The notes: generated by a model not told the origin, from the sequence alone. DNA of 64,000 nt from Plectosphaerella cucumerina (GCA_020746995.1 JAGPXD010000002.1:7316001-7380000), one strand, 5' to 3'; shown: positions 31,699-43,828, counted from the stretch's first letter. A program made the numbers and translations.

Positions 31699-34600
31699 TT
31701 ACCACGCCATCTTGGCGAGCAGCCCCCCGGGCCACCTGCGCACGGCGAACTTGCGCGCCTCGTCAATCCCCAGGATGCCCAGACCAAAAGTCATAGGCAG
31801 GAACCAGTACTCAACGGGTACGGGAGCGGTGCCGAGGACGCGCTGGAACTCGGGGACATACAACCAGAAGATGGCCATGACCAACGCGAACAGAATCGCC
31901 GGGAAGAGGTACAGGTTCTGGGTGCGGCGGTTGAAGATTGGCGGCTGCTGGAACAGTGAAAGATGGCGGGTGCGTACGGCGAGCAGGTTGAACCACTGCA
32001 TGACGACGAGGTTGACAAAGTAAATGGAGCTGGCTTCGTTCAGGCACGACTGGTAGTAGTCCTTGTCGATGCCGTCGGGGGTCAGGCTGAAGGAGAACCA
32101 GAGCGAGGAGAAGGGGATGCCGCGGCGCTCGAGGTACCAGAAGGCCATGGCGAAGGACGACAGTGTTTCCAGCACACCGACGAGGCCATACGCCTGGGCG
32201 ACGAGACGCCAATCGACGAGGCGATCGCGACCCGGGACGCGGGGCGGGCGAGTGAGCACATCTGCCTCGGGGGACTCATACGCCAAAGCAATGGCAGCGA
32301 CAGAGTCGGTGAAGAGGCAGATGATGATCATGAGGAAACTGCTCAGGATCTGGGGCAGGCCAAACATGACATTACCAATAACAGGCCAGAACTCGCTGAA
32401 GCTGCCCGCCGGGAGGAGGTAAGCCGTCGTCTTCTTAAGGTTGTCGAACATCATGCGACCGAAGCGAAGCGCCTCGACGACGCTGGAGAAGGAGTCGAGG
32501 AGGACCATGTCTGCAGCCTCGATGGCAACGTCACTACCCGAGCCGACGGCGATACCGACGTCGGCGGCGCGGAGGGAGGGGGCGTCGTTGACGCCGTCGC
32601 CGGTCATGCCGACTGCGTTGCCGCGGGATTGGAGCTCGCGGACGATGCGGAGCTTGTGCTCGGGGGTTGTGCGGGCGAAGACAATCTCGCGGTAGGTGGC
32701 GAGTTGGTCCCATTGGGCGGTTGTGAGGGTGATGAGCTCGGGGCCTGAGAGGACGATGGCGTGAGGGGATGTGGTGTCGGGGGATGTCTCCTTGGGAGAT
32801 GCGTCTTTGAGAGGGGGGGCCTCGCGGCTGAGAGCGGCGATGGTGTCGACTTTGGAAGAGGGGCAGGTGATGATGCCGCACTCGACGGCGATGGCTTGAG
32901 CGGTGAGGGCGAAGTCGCCGGTGACCTGAAGAAGTCAGAGGATGTCATGGGCAGGTAGAAGGGGGCAAGACTGACCATGAAGATACGGATACCAGCGCCA
33001 CGGAGGGTCTCGACAACGCCGGGAATCTCGGGCCGCGGGGGATCGACGATGCCGACGAGACCGACGAGGGTCAGTCCAGTCTTGGCCTGCTCGGTGATGG
33101 CACCCTCAAAGGCAGAGGACATTTCCGAGGGCAGCGAGGAGCGCGAGACGACCTTGCGTGCGAGCAGCAGGACACGACGACCGTTGGCAGACCACTGGTC
33201 CTTGGTGGTCTCAAAGGCAGCCCTTGAAGTAGCGGTCATCTCCTGGACGCATCCGTGGGCATCGACGTAGGTGCTGGCCCTAGCGAGTAGGATCTCAGGG
33301 GCACCCTTGATAGTAAGGAGGCTGAGGATAGTCAGTATCAGACAAAATGAAGTCGCCAAGGTACGCACATATCAGCCGGCTCAAACACAGCAGCCGTACT
33401 CTCCGGAAGTGCAAGCGACTTCCCATCCGGATGAACCATCCCCATAGCCCTGATCATGAACTTGTTCTTGCTGTTGAACGCCAGCTCAAACTTTGTCTGC
33501 CAGCAGCGGTGCAGCTCTGCCACGGGGCCGAGCGACTCGGAGAAGCGGAGGATGGCCTGGTCGGTGGCGTCGCCGTAGACGGTGCGCTCCTGGATGGGGA
33601 GGCGCATGGTCGTCACGTCGAAGTGAGCGGCGTTGCAGAGGCCGGCGGCGGCGCGAAGCTGGTTGATGGCCGAGGCGAGGCGGCCGGGGCCGGCGTTTTG
33701 GTCGACGATGACGGCGTCGCGGGCTTCGGTGGCAGTCATGCGGCGGTCGCCGAGGGCGCAGTCGAGGACGGTCATTTTGTTCTGGGAGGCAGCATGGTTA
33801 GCGGGTCAGGATAGGATTTTGGGAGGGGAGCTCACTTGGGTCAGGGTACCGGTCTTGTCGGAGCAGATGACAGACACGGAGCCGAGACTCTCGACGGTCT
33901 TGAGGGACTTGCAGAGAATCTTGTTCTTGCGCATCATGTTTGCGCTGATGGTCATGCTGGCTGTGACGGCAACGGGGAGGCCCTCGGGGATGAAGGCGAC
34001 GGCGACGGAAACGCAGGAGATGATGAGGTTGGACACGTTGATCCAGCCGGGGTGCTCGCGGCGCAGCCAGGCGGCCCTGGAAAATCAGGGGTAAGCTTGG
34101 GGAGTAGATATCAAGGGCTTGAAAGGGACGTACCAAACGATGACCACAGCAAGGATCATCACAATCATGATGGCGCAAATGATGAGGACGAAGTTGAGGA
34201 CTTCCCTCTCCAGAGAGGTTAGGCCCTTCTTGGGCTCGCTGGTAAGCTTGGCGATGCGGCCGAAGATTGTGCGGTCACCTGTGGCGACAACGACACCGGT
34301 GCAAGTGCCAGAGACGCAGTGGGTGCCCTGAAGACCGATGGCGCGGGTCTCGAGGTAATTGTTGTCGGAAGACTCGACAGCGGCAGGAAGGGGGACAGAT
34401 TCGCCTGTGTACCATACGTCAGGGGTGGTGAGAAAGAAAAGGGAAGTCGGAAGAACTCACCCGTCAGGATGGACCTGTCGAAGCGGGCATCAGACGAGAC
34501 GGCAACAAAGCGCACATCTGCTGGCAACTTATTTCCCGCCTTGACAGTCAACACATCTCCAGGAACAATCTGCTCCGCCAACAACGTCACGGACCTCCCG

Positions 34601-35366
34601 TCCCGAATTACAAGACAGTGATCTGGAAGCATCGTCTTGATCGAAGCCATGACGCGGGAGGAAGACCAGTCCTGCCACATGTTGAAAGCGGCCTGGATGA
34701 AGAAGACGGCGAGAAGAACGATGGCGAGGGCGAGGTTGGCAGGGGCAGGAGGGTCGCCGAGGGGCCGCCAGGCGACGAAGACGAGGACGGAGGCGACGAG
34801 GAGGATGGGACCGAAACCCTTGAAGAAGTAGCCGAGGACCTGGCGGGTGCGGTGGGTGGGAGGCTCGGAGGGGACGTTACGACCATGCTGGGCGAGGCGG
34901 CGGTGGACTTGGGCGGAGGAGAGGCCATGTTCGGGGGTGGTGGAGAGACGGCGGAGGACTTCGTCGAGGGAGAGGGTGTGCCAGTCGAGTTCGGCGACCT
35001 CTGTAGCACAGGCGTTAGCAAGAAGACTTGTAGCTGCTTATGGAGTGATGTACCGGTGGCTGCGGCGGTGGTCTTCTTCTTCAAGCCCTGTTGTTTTTGG
35101 TAATCCTCGACATCGATGGAGCTGTTGGGGATGGTGTTAGATGGTGGTTGAGGTGGGAAAGGGGGGTTGGGGGTGACTTACACGGTGCGGTACTGCACGG
35201 GGAGAGCGGCGGCGACATCGACAGAGTTGCGACGGGAGCGAACAGAACGGATGGCGAGGGAGTCAACCGATGCATTGCGTCTCAGAGCAGCGGGAGGAGG
35301 CGGCCTTGGCTTGGTCGCTGCCTCTTCGTCGTCATGCCATTTTACGCGGTCGGGGCGGGCGTCCAT
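31699..35366 (-). CDS. P-type cation-transporting ATPase, type II (Na+/K+-ATPase-like IIC group)
   Basis: Eight exons (35182-35366, 35054-35121, 34461-35000, 34134-34404, 33836-34076, 33369-33781, 32976-33321, 31699-32925) join in frame to 1096 aa. The N-terminus is a Ser/Arg-rich cytosolic stretch with possible phosphorylation sites (RRNSVD). The core shows all P-type signatures: PGDVL and SILTGES in the actuator domain, PEGLP in M4, SDKTGTLT with the phosphorylated Asp, KGAPE for nucleotide binding, and MTGDGVNDAP. Ten hydrophobic segments fit type II pumps. The N-terminal motif LPVQYRTVSID and the overall likeness suggest the fungal IIC group related to animal Na+/K+ and H+/K+ pumps, rather than PMR1 or ENA. 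Ion specificity is inferred, not shown. A TATAAA box lies 144 bp upstream. Confidence 0.9.
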
Positions 35367-38099
35367 GGGGAGGGCGGTGGGAGGTGAGGGTGAGGGAGGG
35401 AGATGGACGCGTTACCGAGGAGGTGAAGGGGCAGAGAGGACGAGACAAGAGGAGCGAGAATAAAGGTATGAGCTTTTTGAGAACTATCTCAGGTCTTGGC
35501 GTGGTGGTCTTTATACGCCGGACACAGCATGGCACTTTTCCCCTCCCAGCCATCACAATCATCACGACAATTGCCCTCAGCAGACGGAAGTCAGCACCAC
35601 CACCCTGCCGGACACTTTCCACCGGCGGGCTGCGCGCAATTCCTCTAGTCCATGCTCCGGCTATGGCCCTCGGGTGGACATTTCACGGACATGTTCCGAG
35701 CTAGGCGCTCATCAAAGAGAAGAGGGGAAATGGAAGTGGCAGAGCGAGAGAGAGGGAGCCCATGCTGTGTTGGGCTGTGTTGGTCAGATTTAGGTAACAT
35801 GTTTGGGGAGACTGGGAGGACTGGGAGGATGTTGTCAAGGGGGATGCACTGTGCTCTGGGCGAGCTTGGCCGTGTTGGCGAGGGTGGTCGAGGCCGGCGC
35901 GGCACTGTGAGCCAAGGGGGCACTGGGGGGGGGGGGGGCACGTTTCATTCCAGCGGTGTGGGAAGGGCAAAGGGCAAAGGGCGCATGTGAAGGAAGGAGA
36001 AAAACAGGTCCCTGGGAAATGAACCATTGAAATAGAGAGAGAGTCTCTTGCTGTGAAATCGCGCATAGACAGGCGCCCCCGCGCGGTTGCGGTTGACGCG
36101 GTCGCGAGGTCGACAACACCACGGCGCCAAGTATCGCGAGGGCGGGCGGCGGCCGGGCGAGGACAAGTGAAGTGACCGGCCGTCAATGTCTTGGCGGAAC
36201 GGGAGGGTTACTTGCCAGGTACAACGCACGGGTAAGGGTACGGGAGGGGCTTGCTTGCTTCGGCCGAGCACTGCCACGATGTGGGGGGCATTTGCTCCCG
36301 GGGGATGTAGGCGAGACGGGCAAGACAGGATTGAGGTTTTACAGTGGGGGAGATGACGATGGGGCCCTGGTTGCTCGGTGTAGAGAGGAGCTAGTCAGTG
36401 AAGGCAGATGGATGGTGACGATGTGGGATGATGATGACAGAAGGGTCTGGTGGTAGACACCAAGACGGTGATGCCGACAGATTGAAAGAAAAGCAGCTTC
36501 TGGGAATAGAAACACCAAGAAACCGGCGGCGTCCCCTAGGGCAACACCAGAAACAGAAGCAGACTCGAGAGTCAAGTGCAACATTCCCAAGTTCCAACGG
36601 CCCGGTCTGGACAAACACCCACCGGGCCTCTGGGCCCCCCTGCCGGCGCTCTCCATTTAGAGCAAGCCCTCGCGCGCACCGCAGGGCCAATCCCACGCTT
36701 CTCCCCTTCCGCATCCGGGCCGCCGCCATGCCATGCCATGCCATGTGAGATGTGTGTCTCCAAGGGTCGGGTCGATTGGTGTCTCGCTTCCTGGGCGCTG
36801 CAGAGGCGCTGCACGCGGGTTTCTGTCGTCTGTCATCTGTCGGGCGGACTACCGATGGAGGCAGGGGGCACTGCGAAAGGTGCAGCTGGTGTTCTGCCGG
36901 CCGGTCAAAAATCTCTCATGCTGCGGTCGGGAATTCCCTCTGTTGGCGATGCTCGGATTTGCAGCACAGCTGACTCGGTGGATTATTGTCGATCTCTCTC
37001 CCCTTTTTCTTCACTTCTCCTCTTCTCTTCTCCAGTCCTCTTTGAGGTCAAGTCAAGTTTCTGTTCCCTTTTCTCTTCCTCCTCTTGCTTCCCCTCTCCG
37101 GGCGGCCTCTCGGCATCCGGATGGCCTGCACTGGGATGCCGACTCGGAACCCGGAATCGAGTCGCGTGAGGTTAATTGCCAGTCCAGCGTGCCGTGCTGC
37201 CCATTCTGCTGCCTATCCTACCCGAAGGTGCTGACGTCCCGGCTGACGTCCTCTCTTGCGTCCTCCTCGACACCATCACCAAACCAGCGCAAGCACTGAT
37301 TGATGCGTCCCCGGCACGCAGACTCCCGGTCAGACCTATTCGCATGGAACAGCACCGCGGCTTGTCATCCGACTCAAGTGCAGTTGCTGCACCTGGCTGT
37401 GGCGAGACCAGTCCGAACCAAGCCGCCCAGCAAAACCACCACACCCCCCCTGTCTCGTTCCCGTGCGTGCTGCGCTGCGTGCACCCCGGGTCCGGACCCC
37501 TCCTTGCCCTCCTTGCCCTCCAAACTTGAACCGACTCGGACGGCCCTGCTGCGCCTCGATGCGGCCCTGGAAGGGCCAGCCCGTCCCATCGACCCCGTCT
37601 TGCGCCGTGAGGTTTTAGAGACTAGCACCTCTGCGGGTTAAAGCGTCGTGCTGTCCCGTCCGTCTGCTCGACTCGGTTTCTGTTCCCCCCCCCCCCCCTC
37701 GCCTTCTTACCGGGGATCGGTCCTGTCCATTTGGAAACGGCATGGACTGGACTGGGCGAGACGAGCCAGACGAGTCCAAACGAAGCGAAGCCTACCGGCC
37801 CTATTTTTCCTTCTTTGCCCTGCTGCGGCGCCGGCGGGAGAAGCACCACCTTGAGCACCCGACGTCTCTGGACCTGACTTGTTTCCATCAATCAATCCAT
37901 TTTCTCTTTTCAACGTCTGATCGTCATTCTCGCTGTCGTTGCTGTCGCTCGGATCACCCAATCTTGTCGGTCGCCTCGACCACCCACTTGCGATCATCAC
38001 CACCACCACCCACCCAATACCAGACACCACACTGTAACACCACCCTGACCTGACCCGACATCGACACTTCCATCGGCCACACCTACGGCCTCCCGGACA
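35367..38099. other. Divergent intergenic region, 2.7 kb
   Basis: It separates the leftward ATPase from the rightward 2EXR gene. It contains a 14-G run (35925-35938), a 14-C run (37685-37698) and pyrimidine-rich stretches near 37000-37110 and 37900-38100. Open frames on both strands (for example 36576-37169, 36733-37299) have no domains. I call no gene here. Confidence 0.5.
35510..35515 (-). promoter_or_regulatory. TATA box of the P-type ATPase gene
   Basis: TATAAA on the minus strand about 144 bp upstream of the ATPase ATG. Confidence 0.5.
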
Positions 38100-39143
38100 A
38101 TGTCCGCCCTCCTCAGGATCGCGCCCGAGCTGCGCGACATGATCCTCCAACACGTCCTCTTCCAGTCCCCCCGGGACCCCCCGACCGACCCCTCGGTCTC
38201 CCTCCACCGCACCCGCCGCCGCTACAGCGAAGACGCAAAATGCTCCGACGGCCACGACATCTGGGTCGAGCCAAAGCCTTTTTTCCCTGCCGCCGCCTCA
38301 TCATCATCAACAACCTCCCCGGTCCACCCCCTCCTGCTCGTCAACCGCCAGCTCTACCACGAAGCAGCCGGCATCCTCGCCCGCCGCCGCCTCCGCTACC
38401 GCCTCGATGTCATGTACGTCAAAGAATGCGGCCTCTGGCCCACCTGGCTCGACCTCCCCCGTCCCTCCCGCCGTGTCGAAGAAGTCCACGCCACCTTCCG
38501 CGTCTTCGACCCCCCGTCAGACGTAAACCCCGACTGGCGCAACCCCCGCCAGCTCGTCGCAGGCGACGGCGGTCCCCCCATGGTCGTCTGGAACTTCTTC
38601 GCCCTCCTCAAGGACTACCTCCGCTACGGCCCCTCCGCCTTCGAGGCCCTCGTCGCCCGACCCTCCCCTTCCTCAGCAGAACCCTTCACCGTCGCGCGCC
38701 TCATCCTCGACGTCCTCCCGCCTGCGCCCGGCTCCCCCGCCGCCAAAGACGATAGCCTCGGCTTCCCCCGCAGCCGTCTCGCCGCCGACCGCCACATGCT
38801 CGACGCCTTCGCCCGCGGCCGCCACGCAAAGTACTGGCCCCTCCCACCCGACGCCTTTCCCCACCTCATGGTCGCCGAGAAGATGGCCTTCTTCATCGCC
38901 GCAAAGATCGCAGGCCTCCTCGCCATGTACGACGACTACGGCCGCTGCCTCTACGAGCACGTCGGAACTATCGAGGTCCGCGTCGCAGGACACCCAAGGC
39001 GGACGTTCGATCTCGACGAGCTCATGGGCATGCTGCCCCCGACACCCATCCAGGCACATAGCCCGGCCGCTACGGCGAGGAAGCAAAAGGCCTTTGACGA
39101 GTGGAAAGCCGCTACCTTGGCCAGGCGCGCCGCGTGGCGGTGA
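38100..39143 (+). CDS. 2EXR/F-box-like hypothetical protein, 347 aa
   Basis: An intronless frame from ATG 38100 in good context (GGACAATGTCC). The N-terminus APELRDMILQHVL followed by LLLVNRQLYHEAAGIL matches the 2EXR or F-box-like domain seen in large fungal families. The rest is Arg- and Pro-rich with little recognisable structure. The codon usage is very strongly C-ending, which explains the long overlapping frames on both strands. There is no signal peptide or membrane segment, so it is probably an intracellular adaptor-type protein of unknown role. Confidence 0.8.
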   Translation: MSALLRIAPELRDMILQHVLFQSPRDPPTDPSVSLHRTRRRYSEDAKCSDGHDIWVEPKPFFPAAASSSSTTSPVHPLLLVNRQLYHEAAGILARRRLRYRLDVMYVKECGLWPTWLDLPRPSRRVEEVHATFRVFDPPSDVNPDWRNPRQLVAGDGGPPMVVWNFFALLKDYLRYGPSAFEALVARPSPSSAEPFTVARLILDVLPPAPGSPAAKDDSLGFPRSRLAADRHMLDAFARGRHAKYWPLPPDAFPHLMVAEKMAFFIAAKIAGLLAMYDDYGRCLYEHVGTIEVRVAGHPRRTFDLDELMGMLPPTPIQAHSPAATARKQKAFDEWKAATLARRAAWR

Positions 39144-39432
39144 TGGAACGGGGCAACAGGCGACAAACGAGACGACGAGCACGACGACATGCTTTTTTTT
39201 TTCCGGCGTTGGAGGCAGCGGGTTGACGAAACGCACGATAGATATCCCGGGGCTTTTTTGCAATGGTGCATTTCAGGCGGTCATGGCGGACATTTGGCGG
39301 CGAATCGGACAGCGGGTCTTTTTCACGACATCTTGTAATCTCTGGCAGGCGTTCTGGTCAGCAGGCTGCTGTAATCTGTAGAAGCGAGAATCATTCACCT
39401 TTTTTTTTTTAATTTTCCCTGCTCCCCCTCCC

Positions 39433-40515
39433 CTACTTCCCCTCCCCCGCCAGCCTCTGCTTCAGGTTGGACAGCATGCCGTGACTCGTCTTGCAGCAGC
39501 CGCCCGCCACGACCGCGCTCCAGCGTCCCCTGGCCTTCGCCCCCGCCACAATCTCGGCCATCTGCGCGTCCCATGGTCCCGTCGGCGCCCGGCCGCCCTC
39601 AGGCAGATCCCACGTCTGCGTCGTCGTGTTGTACACCTCGCCGTTTGTCCCGTCCGGGTACAACACCAGCGCCGGTGGGCCCTTCGGCAGCCACCCGGCC
39701 TCCGTCGCCCGATCGACAGCCGCCTCGTACAGGAGCACCAGCGCCTCGAGCTTCCACAGCTTGGTGCAGTTGATTCCAATTCCCCACGGCTGGGTCGACG
39801 CCACCGCCGGGTCTAGCATGGCGTCCACCGCCGTCTGCACGTCTGTTCCGTCGGGCAGGGAGTTGCTCTCTCCCGGGAAGAGCGCTGCTGTCCAGTAGGG
39901 GAGTGCGTCGCCGGCGAGCGCGCCGCTGTCGTCGAGGGCCTTCCGCAGAGCCCTGATCTCGTCGACGCGCGGGATCGTCTCGAGCGCGAGGTAAGCCACG
40001 GGCGACTTGAACGCGCCAGCCTCTCCGAACGCGACCAGGCGGTCCGCGTGCCACTTCCGCAATGCCGCCTCCGAGTCGAGCTCGGCGTCGTATTTTCCAG
40101 AGTATTCCTGCCCGGGAACCATGCACGCGCCGTAGGGGCCGATGCTGAGGGCCACGCGGCCGCCATGGCCTTGGCCAGCCTCGTGGGCGATGCGCACGGC
40201 GTCACGCACGAGCGACACCATGCCGGCCCTGTCAATGCCATCGGGGTGGTCGGATGTGCGGGTCTTGGCGAAGCCGGCGGTCGACGCCTGGTATGTGGCC
40301 GTCAGGATGATGTCGACGGGGACGCGGCCAAAATCGGACTGGCACGCGAGCAGAGTCTTCTGGTCGCTGACGAGCAGGTGCGACGACCACAGCGGCGTCG
40401 TCTTGTCAAAGGTAACTCCGTAGTCATCCTGGAGCGACGTGCCGAGCCCGCCGTCGAGCAGCAGCACCGGGCAGCTTCCGCCGCTGTTTGTTTCGGGGTG
40501 TTCGGTAGCGGACAT
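39433..40515 (-). CDS. Homocysteine S-methyltransferase-like protein
   Basis: An intronless CDS of 360 aa starting at ATG 40515 (MSATEHPETNSGG). The reading frame runs a further 101 codons upstream, but the sequence there lacks family similarity, so this ATG is preferred. The family signatures are LLLDGGLGTSL near the N-terminus, the zinc-ligand Cys in GINCTK, and the paired Cys in VAGGCCKTSH at the C-terminus. These bind the zinc that activates the homocysteine thiol. Relatives use S-methylmethionine or S-adenosylmethionine as the methyl donor to form methionine in the cytosol. The length (about 330-360) is normal. Specificity for homocysteine over other thiols or selenols is not fixed by sequence. 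Confidence 0.93.
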   Translation of the reverse strand: MSATEHPETNSGGSCPVLLLDGGLGTSLQDDYGVTFDKTTPLWSSHLLVSDQKTLLACQSDFGRVPVDIILTATYQASTAGFAKTRTSDHPDGIDRAGMVSLVRDAVRIAHEAGQGHGGRVALSIGPYGACMVPGQEYSGKYDAELDSEAALRKWHADRLVAFGEAGAFKSPVAYLALETIPRVDEIRALRKALDDSGALAGDALPYWTAALFPGESNSLPDGTDVQTAVDAMLDPAVASTQPWGIGINCTKLWKLEALVLLYEAAVDRATEAGWLPKGPPALVLYPDGTNGEVYNTTTQTWDLPEGGRAPTGPWDAQMAEIVAGAKARGRWSAVVAGGCCKTSHGMLSNLKQRLAGEGK

Positions 40516-41161
40516 GTTCGATCTGAGGTGGTCTGCCAAGACTGATGCGCTCGAATCGTCGAACCTTGTTTGCGAGTGCCGAGGAGATCGGCGCCGGGGT
40601 TTAAACGGTGGTGAAGGGTGCAAGGGGGGTCCGGAAAGATGGGAAAAGATGGGAGCCCAATGGCTAAATGCGACTCCTGGGCAAGCTGGGCCCCCGAAAC
40701 TCGGATGCGCCTTCCCCAACATGACGTGGCCCCCGCTCACGCCCTGGAGCGTGCCAAGACGCCGGCCGACGCTCGCCGACGGGGCTGTTTCCATCATCGG
40801 TGCCACCATCGGCTTCAAGCGGGCCTGGCGGGGCAGGAGGGGTGACGCTGGGTTGTGCCTTCCTCAAGGATGAGGCGAGGTGGTTGAGGGAGCCGAGTAG
40901 AATTTCTCCGGAGGCTGGAAATACTTAGAGATAGCTCGGGTCAAGTGATATTGGAGGTAATGTTTCGATCAAGAGCTCAGCAGCGAGGGCAACTTTTGGT
41001 GCAAACAGGCAAAAGCCAGCACTTCGAACTGGGAAGGCTGGGATTGACGAAAGTCGCGTAGTGAGTCGCTAGCATCGCATAGTATGCTCAGTCCGCCACA
41101 CCAGCTTCAGGGGATTTGTTCAGCGTACCTATCTAGGTACCTAGGGACTTGCTCGCGGGTC

Positions 41162-41226
41162 GGTTTACCCGCTGCGTCGGTTGATCTGCTTGTCGGTTGA
41201 CCTGCTCGTCGGTTGACCTGCAGGCT
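41162..41226. repeat. Second copy of the GGTTGACCTGCTGCGTC minisatellite
   Basis: Four units of 16-17 bp (starting at 41162, 41179, 41195 and 41211) share the consensus of the array at 28636-28720, which lies 12.5 kb away. Units differ by a few bases and by a one-base length change. Confidence 0.8.
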
Positions 41227-41898
41227 CTCCCTGATGGTTCTTTGTGCCCAACATCGCAGTCATGCCCGAAGGGCGCTTGCAACAGCATCGCGGTGTCAAA
41301 AGGACCACTGGCTGCCCGGTTTGTTGTGCTCCCGCTCATGCAAGTGCGAGTCTCCAGTTTCAATCTCCACGAAGTCCGAGCATGCGCAACTCCCCAGACA
41401 CATCAAGTGCTTCTTGTCCAGCTCTTCCGACAACTTTTTTCAATTTTGGCCGCTGGTCACATCATGCCACCTCGAAATTGTTGTTTTCTGCTACTTGATC
41501 TTGCTTTCCCGACGTCAATCGCCAACCTTGGGCCACGTAATCCATGACTTCCATTTCGCCATGGACCTGATCTTGACAGATATCTGCTGTAACCCAGATG
41601 CTTGAGTATCTTCTCTATGATCCGTGTTTACTTAAGCCATTCACATACACCCAAGTTCTACAGGTTCCAGTCTTGGAGGAAAACCCCGTGTTCTCTATGG
41701 CGCACAATTGCTGAAGAAATGTCGAATCTGGCCGGTGCTTCAAGCTCTGCTGTGACAACAGCGGAAGAAAACACCTGCAAGTCAAGCAACAAGCACAACA
41801 ACTCACCGATTCATACGGTTGGCCATTTCAATGCTCAGCGGGCTGAAAGTGACCCTTTCTTGGCACAACTGGAGTTTCCATGAAGCAGAAGCAAAATG

Positions 41899-41936
41899 AG
41901 AAGAAGAAGAAGAGGAGGAGGAGGAGGAGGAGGAAG
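41899..41936. repeat. AAG/GAG trinucleotide microsatellite
   Basis: About 38 bp of perfect AAG units changing into GAG units (about 12 triplets). Likely length-polymorphic. Confidence 0.8.
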
Positions 41937-42423
41937 ACAAGAGAAGAGGCGTAGAGTCCCCAACCACAAGATCTTGGGCAGTCCTCTGACCAGCTGGAGC
42001 CCTCAGCCCCTCGTTGCAAGACTCCACACACCGAAGCTGCTCCCAGGTCCATGATGCTGGGGAGAACACCAAGGTCCCCAGCCAAGTAGAGGAGGTAGAT
42101 CCGCAGAATGAGGCTGGGAAACTCTCGCCATGAACGTCTGTTCTGTCTGCCTGGAAAACATCACTCCAAGGTTTTCCGGCCTCGTGAAAACATCAAGCAT
42201 CGTACCAGGACTCACAATGTTTTCCTCGTGGTTTCTGCTCTCTTCAGCACAATCCGTGATGTTCGCTTCGGCTAAAGGAACTTGCTAAGTCTTTTAAGCC
42301 ATTTTCAAAGATGAACCACGCATGAGGCCAACCCACACCTCTCCCGGCCACCTCCATGCCCTTGCATGATCCCGCTCCTCATGGCCATGGCCCATGGCAG
42401 CCTTAGTATCTGGTAACCAACGA

Positions 42424-42755
42424 GCGCTTGCAATCGCGCGATAATCTTGACTTCTGAATCACTTCTGCCGCAAAGAAGGTAATTAGGCGCTTGCAATCGC
42501 GCGATAATCTGAAGATGAATCACTTCTGCCGCAAAGAGGACTATTTAAACCAAAAAGCGCTTGTAATCGCGCGATAATTCTGACTCTTGACACACTCCTG
42601 CTATCAGACACTCACAATCACACGATAATCCTGACTGCTGACACATTTCTGCCATCAGGCGCTCACAATCACGCGATCATCTGGAACATACCCCGACACT
42701 TCCACCACGGTCAGTTGGTCTAACTAACAAGCGCTTGACATCACGCGAGACCGGC
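42424..42755. repeat. Six-copy degenerate direct repeat with GCGCTTGYAATCGCGCGATAAT core
   Basis: Units begin at 42424, 42487, 42557, 42607, 42659 and 42731, spaced 50 to 72 bp. The best copies share GCGCTTGCAATCGCGCGATAAT and a downstream CACTTCTGCCGCAAAG. The core contains the 10-bp palindrome ATCGCGCGAT. Copies four to six have transitions (for example G to A), which weaken the palindrome. Confidence 0.8.
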
Positions 42756-43828
42756 ACTTCACATGCCTTACCCCTTTGAGGTTGGATCTCAACGTGTCTG
42801 CGGCTAAGAAGCCATCCCATCCCCGTCTGATATCCTGAATGTGAGTCCGGCACCCGTCAGCCTTGTTCACCTGCTCACATAGTGATCCAGTGGCTTGCTC
42901 CTCAGCTGCATCACTGCCACTCCACTAGGACTCACTGGCATCACTCAAGCACCCACCCTGCCTCACCTTTCCACCTCTGTGCCAGGTGAAAAGCCTCACG
43001 CGGTCTGTACTTTGGCTCCTGCCCGCCGAGATTAGGCTCCTGCCCTCGGCCCGGGCCGTCAAGGTGTCTGGTGCCTTCCCTCTCGGCCGGATAAGTGGAG
43101 CACTTTCGGGCCCGGGCCGGCGTCTCCCGGCCGAATCGGCTTCGATTACGGGGGCCGGACCCCCGAAGCCCGGTGGGTCACACGGGCCGTCCCCGACCGT
43201 TCTAGGCAACGGCCCATGGTTCCTTCCCTCTCATGAAGTCGATAGCCTCATCCCTGCGAGGCAAACAATCAGCCTGCGACGTGGTTGGCCGAGCTGTTGC
43301 CACCCAAATAAACAGCTTGAGTCACCAAGCCCTGACCCAAAACCCTCTCCCTCCCACGATCTCTTCCCACCAATTCTTCTCCTCCTCTGCCAACCACCAC
43401 TTGACAGACATCCACCCGAAGAAGATCGTCATCTCTTCTCAAGTCATCTTCCGTCCGAAGCCATCCCTTCTCTGCTTTGAACGGCAATTCCCCTTCGACG
43501 CAACACACATCTGGAGTGATTCCTCTTCCCAGTCACCTCCATCTTTCTCTCTGTGTTTTCCGTCCGAAGCTTTCGACCTGAGATCATCAGATTCTCTTCA
43601 TCCAAAGGCACTTCATCCAGCCTCATCAAGCTGCTGGGGTTTTCTGCCTCTTCTTCAGTTCATTCAGACACTCGGCTTTTCTGCCCTGGAAGAGTTCTGT
43701 CTCTTTGAGCTACCATCCCAAGGCCATCAAGTTCTTTTCATCCAGAGGTTCTTCATCCACGGTCTGCGGCTTTCTCTGCTTCGGAAGTTTCGTCTCTTTG
43801 ACATCAGATCTTAAGGGCTTCATCCAAG

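Noticed and set aside
31963..32748. 261-codon antisense frame in the ATPase gene
   Set aside because: Shadow of the conserved ATPase sequence, which has its own complete motifs in the sense frame.
40516..40818. N-terminal extension of 101 codons of the methyltransferase frame
   Set aside because: The upstream residues are Pro/Arg/Gly-rich and unlike the family, whose sequence begins at LLLDGGLGTSL; the ATG at 40515 is preferred.
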